In this document: in pieces, positions 8,601 to 10,228 of the stretch
How positions within the stretch are numbered: the stretch's first letter is position 1
Layout: each line of letters begins with the position of its first letter
Assembly (NCBI GenBank): GCA_937888765.1
Contig: CALASU010000070.1
Span: forward strand, 1-10,228
Length of the DNA stretch: 10,228 nt
Direction: 5' to 3'
Source: an uncultured Clostridia bacterium
Lineage (GTDB): Bacteria; Bacillota; Clostridia; Lachnospirales; Anaerotignaceae
Notes under the pieces: generated by a model
Told to the model about the DNA's origin: nothing
What the model saw: the letters and a program-made list of their open reading frames with translations, nothing else
Databases searched by the model: none
Position numbers and translations under genes: made by a program

Positions 8601-8683
8601 GCATAGCCCTTTGCAAGATGCTCTATTTGGTTTCGTAAGTCCTCCACGGTGCGGGAATCCAGCTTATAGTTATCCTGCCGCAT
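5666..8683 (-). CDS. gpJ/gp6-like baseplate wedge protein, large paralogue (1005 aa, Afp11/Afp12-like)
   Basis: The largest gene here encodes a baseplate J-type protein. Its N-terminus has APEWNFDPSDPDIGSVLALLFA (residues 28-49), the wedge motif found at almost the same position in the 695-aa protein. The middle (about 90-750) is long and beta-rich without motifs I can name. From about residue 782 the classic baseplate-J signature appears (GGSDMETMERVLQRGAGLFSSRGRFVTEQDYEREV), followed by the usual C-terminal domains, including VFVELSVDVWANV and WSIGQMPREAQIVMRLNSL. Its place between gp25 and a second gpJ-like gene matches CIS loci, where two related wedge proteins assemble around the spike. 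The chosen ATG has GGGAAAGGA about 9 nt upstream. The 47-nt gap after the gp25 gene contains no strong promoter or hairpin. Family assignment is secure; the role of the long middle part is not known. Confidence 0.9.
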   Translation of the reverse strand: MRQDNYKLDSRTVEDLRNQIEHLAKGYAPEWNFDPSDPDIGSVLALLFANQMNKNIERFNQMPERYRTELVNLMEISPLPAHPAEATVLMELTSEAEEGVAVQAGSRLLAELEEEKIVFETAFPVHLTPAKLRTAFMTSAKSGRVLPIFGDLKQKPYLPEAEEAAVNRKEEESALEPFDLFRFAREGLERQAVVLYHSSIFDVEQDAIYCRIEGNPQFLQRLQAGEFRVLYYSEDGFLPVETCQVMSDYILLIKERPNARVMVEGREYSVFVLEAAEPQTEVISFDAISFSSAGSPKYAEHIGNGTTDLAPERFYLFGDTLALFSECYIGMNSYFNKRNAHITIQFHASFEERYVGLSRQQENADLRIIKRKPHAAEETLVSYAYAEEISIEYFNGIGWKRLQAETDYQHMFAQANEGEYILHFRCPEDWEETSAGAFTGRALRIRLLRSDNCYYQPCFHQLPILSDLMISYTYEDQFEVPEIGVVFSGTGEESITKKLVEKQSFAAFSKGNYEDTSLYLGFDKKFVNGPVSIWWQIAGEQRDVTAKLHFYYSTIHGFKEMKVIDYTANLTRSGNILFLPPPDMALTELEGKRLCWLRVTTENGKEFTSSVQVRQIMPNGVTVYNIETLEEEEYYLDDIQTELSFPLQAEGILDADVWVNEIQEFTKEQMETMLAEQPDRVRAERNYLGEISEFFVKWEETDQFYASRPEDRQYILDRMNSRILFGDGVRVRVPKNTDGAAFTVQLRCCRGSRGNVPAGTITESSSNWLFVQNMYNPEPAYGGSDMETMERVLQRGAGLFSSRGRFVTEQDYEREVQYFSDAIDKVSVIAGIGKDGVYRERMLYIVLLMKDYQNGKNSFYRLQDELKQHLLKHCELSIAPKELQIEEPVFVELSVDVWANVIRMEDSFELQNSVKEALNTYLNPISTESSKGWSIGQMPREAQIVMRLNSLKNRALIRQIVVTAVYEDAEGRHEINLEDLKVSPFMVVKNGTHQVHISPMQNAEK

Positions 8684-8730
8684 TTCTTTCAGTCCTTTCC
8701 CATGTGTCTGTTTTCTTATAAATTGCGCCT

Positions 8731-9168
8731 TTATTCTTCTGCCGCTGCAGGTTCAGAAGAAGGCTCAGTTTCTTCCCATGTGGTATTGAGATAAAACGGG
8801 AATACCAGATTATCCATGGTATTTGTTTCCCGAATGCGATACCCGATGTAAAAAATCAGGCAGCCGGGCTTTGTATTTGCATCAATGCGGATCTCTACAT
8901 CCGAAATACGCGGCTCATTGCGCAATAAATCCCTGCTCAATTCTCGTTTCATCATGTTCAGTATCGTTGCATTTGTGTTCATGAATGTATAATTCATCAG
9001 AGAGGAGCCAAAATCAGGGCGGATCCAGCGCTCTGCTTTTTGGGTCATCAGAATCAGATAAATGGATTCTTTGACGCTTGCCGTTCCTTCTGACACCATA
9101 AATCTGCCCGTCGCAGGATTGATCTGCGGCGGAAACTTCATGCCTTTGCCTAAAAAACCCTGTGCCAT
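8731..9168 (-). CDS. gp25-like baseplate wedge protein (GPW/gp25 family, Afp9-like)
   Basis: This 145-residue protein matches the gp25/gpW fold along its length. It has GKGMKFPPQINPATGRFMVSEGTASVKESIYLILMTQKAERWIRPDFGS (about 7-55), which carries the family's hallmark ESI-x(4)-T-x(3)-ERW-x-RPDFG pattern, then helices with RNEPRISDVEI and the final strand FPFYLN. The Glu-rich tail after residue 130 (EETEPSSEPAAAEE) is an extension and probably disordered. In T4 and CIS particles gp25 is a core wedge piece that seeds sheath assembly. An AGAGGA site lies 6 nt upstream of ATG. The position between spike and gpJ genes is the usual one. I am confident of the family. Confidence 0.92.
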   Translation of the reverse strand: MAQGFLGKGMKFPPQINPATGRFMVSEGTASVKESIYLILMTQKAERWIRPDFGSSLMNYTFMNTNATILNMMKRELSRDLLRNEPRISDVEIRIDANTKPGCLIFYIGYRIRETNTMDNLVFPFYLNTTWEETEPSSEPAAAEE

Positions 9169-9203
9169 TTTCTTCCTCTTTTCCTGCTTTCTGTATTTCT
9201 TAT

Positions 9204-9359
9204 TTATCCAATCTTAATCGGAGAACCACTGATGCTTGCAATGCCGCTGCTTTCTGCTTTCAGCATGGATGTCGCTTCAATGGCAACATTTGCACCATTC
9301 TGTAGACGAGTGACATCCAGAAGAGTCTCTACTGCGTGTCTTTGGGCTCTAACAATCAT
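9204..9359 (-). CDS. 51-aa beta-rich protein, candidate detached spike-tip segment
   Basis: A small ORF starts at an ATG overlapping the stop of the gpV-like gene (ATGA, 4 nt) and ends at TAA before the gp25 gene. After about 20 helical-looking residues, the rest (GANVAIEATSMLKAESSGIASISGSPIKIG) alternates short strands and ends in a SGSPIKIG turn. It looks like the last rungs of a gp5/VgrG-type beta-helix. The Shine-Dalgarno-like AGGAG is only about 1 nt from the ATG, too close for normal initiation, so termination-reinitiation coupling is likely. It occupies the place where a PAAR tip or small spike-cap gene would be expected. Coding support comes from position, coupling and the motif; its length limits certainty. 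The alternative is that it is the frameshifted end of the spike gene. Confidence 0.6.
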   Translation of the reverse strand: MIVRAQRHAVETLLDVTRLQNGANVAIEATSMLKAESSGIASISGSPIKIG

Positions 9360-10024
9360 TCTCCTGCTTCCAAATCCAGTGTCACACCGCCATTGCTGCC
9401 ATTCATCGTCAATGTGATATTGTCCCCCACCTGAATGGTCAGCTTTGTCGCCGCTTTGATCTTCATGTGCCCTTTTTCGGTTTTCATTTCGATCATATTG
9501 GCGCTGTCCTTGTCCTGAATCACAATCCTGTTTTTTTCATTATCCATGAAAATGGTATGTGATTCCTTCGCTGTCTGTATTGTAATCTTATCGTTTGTAC
9601 CATCTCCCTGCGGATCATCCTCAAAGGTAATGGTACTGCCATGCTTTGTTGTAATTTTTTTATATCGGTTCTCCTGATCGACCGCTTTTCTCAGAAAGGA
9701 ATTGGATTCCTTCGGTACACAGCCGATCACATAAGGCTTTTCGATATTCCCCTGTTCAAACGCCAGCAATACCTGATCGCCTATTTCAGGCTGGAAATAA
9801 TGTCCCCAGCTCTTGCCATGACTTGGCATGGCTACTCTTGCCCACTGCAGTTCGTTTGCTTCCGCATCCCGCACGGGAATGGTTACGCAGACTCTGCCGG
9901 GCATATCCTTATCATAATTTTTCGCAACAGTCCCGACCATGACACCAAAAATACGGTTATCCCCCGTATCGGTTTTCATGATCTGGCTTTCTGCAATCTC
10001 ATCAATAATATCAAATAAGCCCAC
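9356..10024 (-). CDS. gpV/gp5-like baseplate spike protein, GTG start
   Basis: This 222-residue spike protein has the OB-fold domain of phage baseplate assembly protein V. GVMVGTVAKNYDKDMPGRVCVTIPV (27-51) leads to ELQWARVAMPSHGKSWGHYFQPEIGDQVLLAFEQGNIEKPYVIGCV (58-103), the family's W-ARV...G-F-PE-GD-V-AFE-G-PYV-G pattern. The C-terminal half (about 130-222) is a repetitive strand-turn series (ITIQTAKESHTIFMD, IVIQDKDSANMIEMK, MKIKAATKLTIQVGD), expected to form the trimeric membrane-piercing beta-helix. The start is GTG at 10024, with AGGAGG 8 nt upstream. A nearby ATG at 10028 is in the frame of the previous gene and reaches a stop after four codons. It is separate from the gpD-like gene, unlike fused VgrG proteins of T6SS and Afp8. 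Its 3' end overlaps the next small ORF. Confidence 0.9.
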   Translation of the reverse strand: MGLFDIIDEIAESQIMKTDTGDNRIFGVMVGTVAKNYDKDMPGRVCVTIPVRDAEANELQWARVAMPSHGKSWGHYFQPEIGDQVLLAFEQGNIEKPYVIGCVPKESNSFLRKAVDQENRYKKITTKHGSTITFEDDPQGDGTNDKITIQTAKESHTIFMDNEKNRIVIQDKDSANMIEMKTEKGHMKIKAATKLTIQVGDNITLTMNGSNGGVTLDLEAGE

Positions 10025-10228
10025 CCATAAGACCTCCTAACGAATTTTTGTTTTCTATACTCGCCGCCTTACCATACAGCTTTGTGGTAAACCCATTATC
10101 CTGATCCATACGATGCACCACCCGCTGTATATAAAACTGATTTTCCGGCGGCGATCCCATCGCCCGCAGTTCAAAAAATTTCCCCGGAAGCAGCTCAGGC
10201 AGACCGATACAGGTACATTCCAGCGAAC
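10011..10228 (-). CDS. gpD/gp27-like baseplate hub protein, C-terminal 71 residues
   Basis: The open frame enters from the right edge and stops with TGA at 10011. It encodes GLPELLPGKFFELRAMGSPPENQFYIQRVVHRMDQDNGFTTKLYGKA, the C-terminal pattern of phage late control D (gpD) proteins: a PG-x-F segment, a strand carrying Y-I-Q-V-H-M-D, then GFTTKLYGKA. These form the hub ring that holds the spike trimer. The last 14 nt overlap the gpV-like gene in another frame, ending ...GGLMGGLI, so the two are probably translationally coupled. Its start and N-terminal part lie beyond the window. Confidence 0.8.
   Translation of the reverse strand, partial: SLECTCIGLPELLPGKFFELRAMGSPPENQFYIQRVVHRMDQDNGFTTKLYGKAASIENKNSLGGLMGGLI

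Noticed and set aside
7781..8638. Plus-strand ORF of 285 codons, and a similar one of 225 codons at 4449-5126
   Set aside because: Both are antisense to strong minus-strand wedge genes, with low-complexity Cys/Phe/His-rich translations and no recognisable motif.
9356..9359. Programmed ribosomal frameshift joining the spike and the 51-aa ORF
   Set aside because: No slippery heptamer or downstream pseudoknot is apparent at the junction. The ATGA overlap is the usual form of translational coupling.
1..10228. Ordinary tailed prophage or type VI secretion locus
   Set aside because: No capsid, terminase, portal, lysis, integrase, TssJLM membrane complex or ClpV-type gene is seen. Paired large wedge genes with an AAA+ ATPase fit an eCIS-type locus better, though flanks could still change this.

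Overview
This window is a stretch of a contractile injection system (CIS) locus, a phage-tail-like nanomachine, with every recognisable gene on the minus strand. Strong AGGAGG-type ribosome sites, moderate GC, short or overlapping gene junctions and the protein style suggest an anaerobic Firmicute of the class Clostridia, perhaps Lachnospiraceae or a relative. That placement is inference; no taxonomic marker is present.

Read in the direction of transcription (right to left), the first block builds the spike and baseplate. It holds the C-terminal end of a gpD/gp27-like hub protein (cut by the right edge), a gpV/gp5-like spike (222 aa), a 51-residue beta-rich protein that looks like a detached spike tip, a gp25-like wedge protein (145 aa), two paralogous gpJ/gp6-like wedge proteins (1005 and 695 aa), and a gpI-like tail protein (368 aa). 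These seven genes are packed with gaps of 0-47 nt or overlaps and look like one transcription unit. Separate gpD and gpV genes, rather than a fused VgrG, resemble the P2-phage layout. The two large gpJ-like proteins and the following ATPase resemble the Afp/PVC-type extracellular CIS family.

After a 100-nt gap with a good sigma-A-like promoter and a perfect AT-rich inverted repeat comes a second block: a STAS-domain anti-sigma-factor antagonist (99 aa), an RsbW/SpoIIAB-type GHKL serine kinase/anti-sigma factor (about 148 aa from a GTG start), and the first 492 residues of a tandem-AAA+ ATPase of the kind found in eCIS loci (Afp15-like), cut by the left edge just after its intact Walker A motif. 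A short leader with a perfect 10-bp stem-loop separates the STAS and kinase genes.

The most interesting feature is this partner-switching pair inside the CIS locus, placed where Afp/PVC-type loci normally carry fibre and tape-measure genes. It suggests that expression or assembly is controlled by reversible serine phosphorylation, but no phosphatase, sigma factor or other target is visible here. Sheath, tube, tape-measure, fibre and effector genes must lie outside the window if present. No tRNA, rRNA, CRISPR array or insertion sequence was seen, and the plus strand appears to hold only shadow ORFs.
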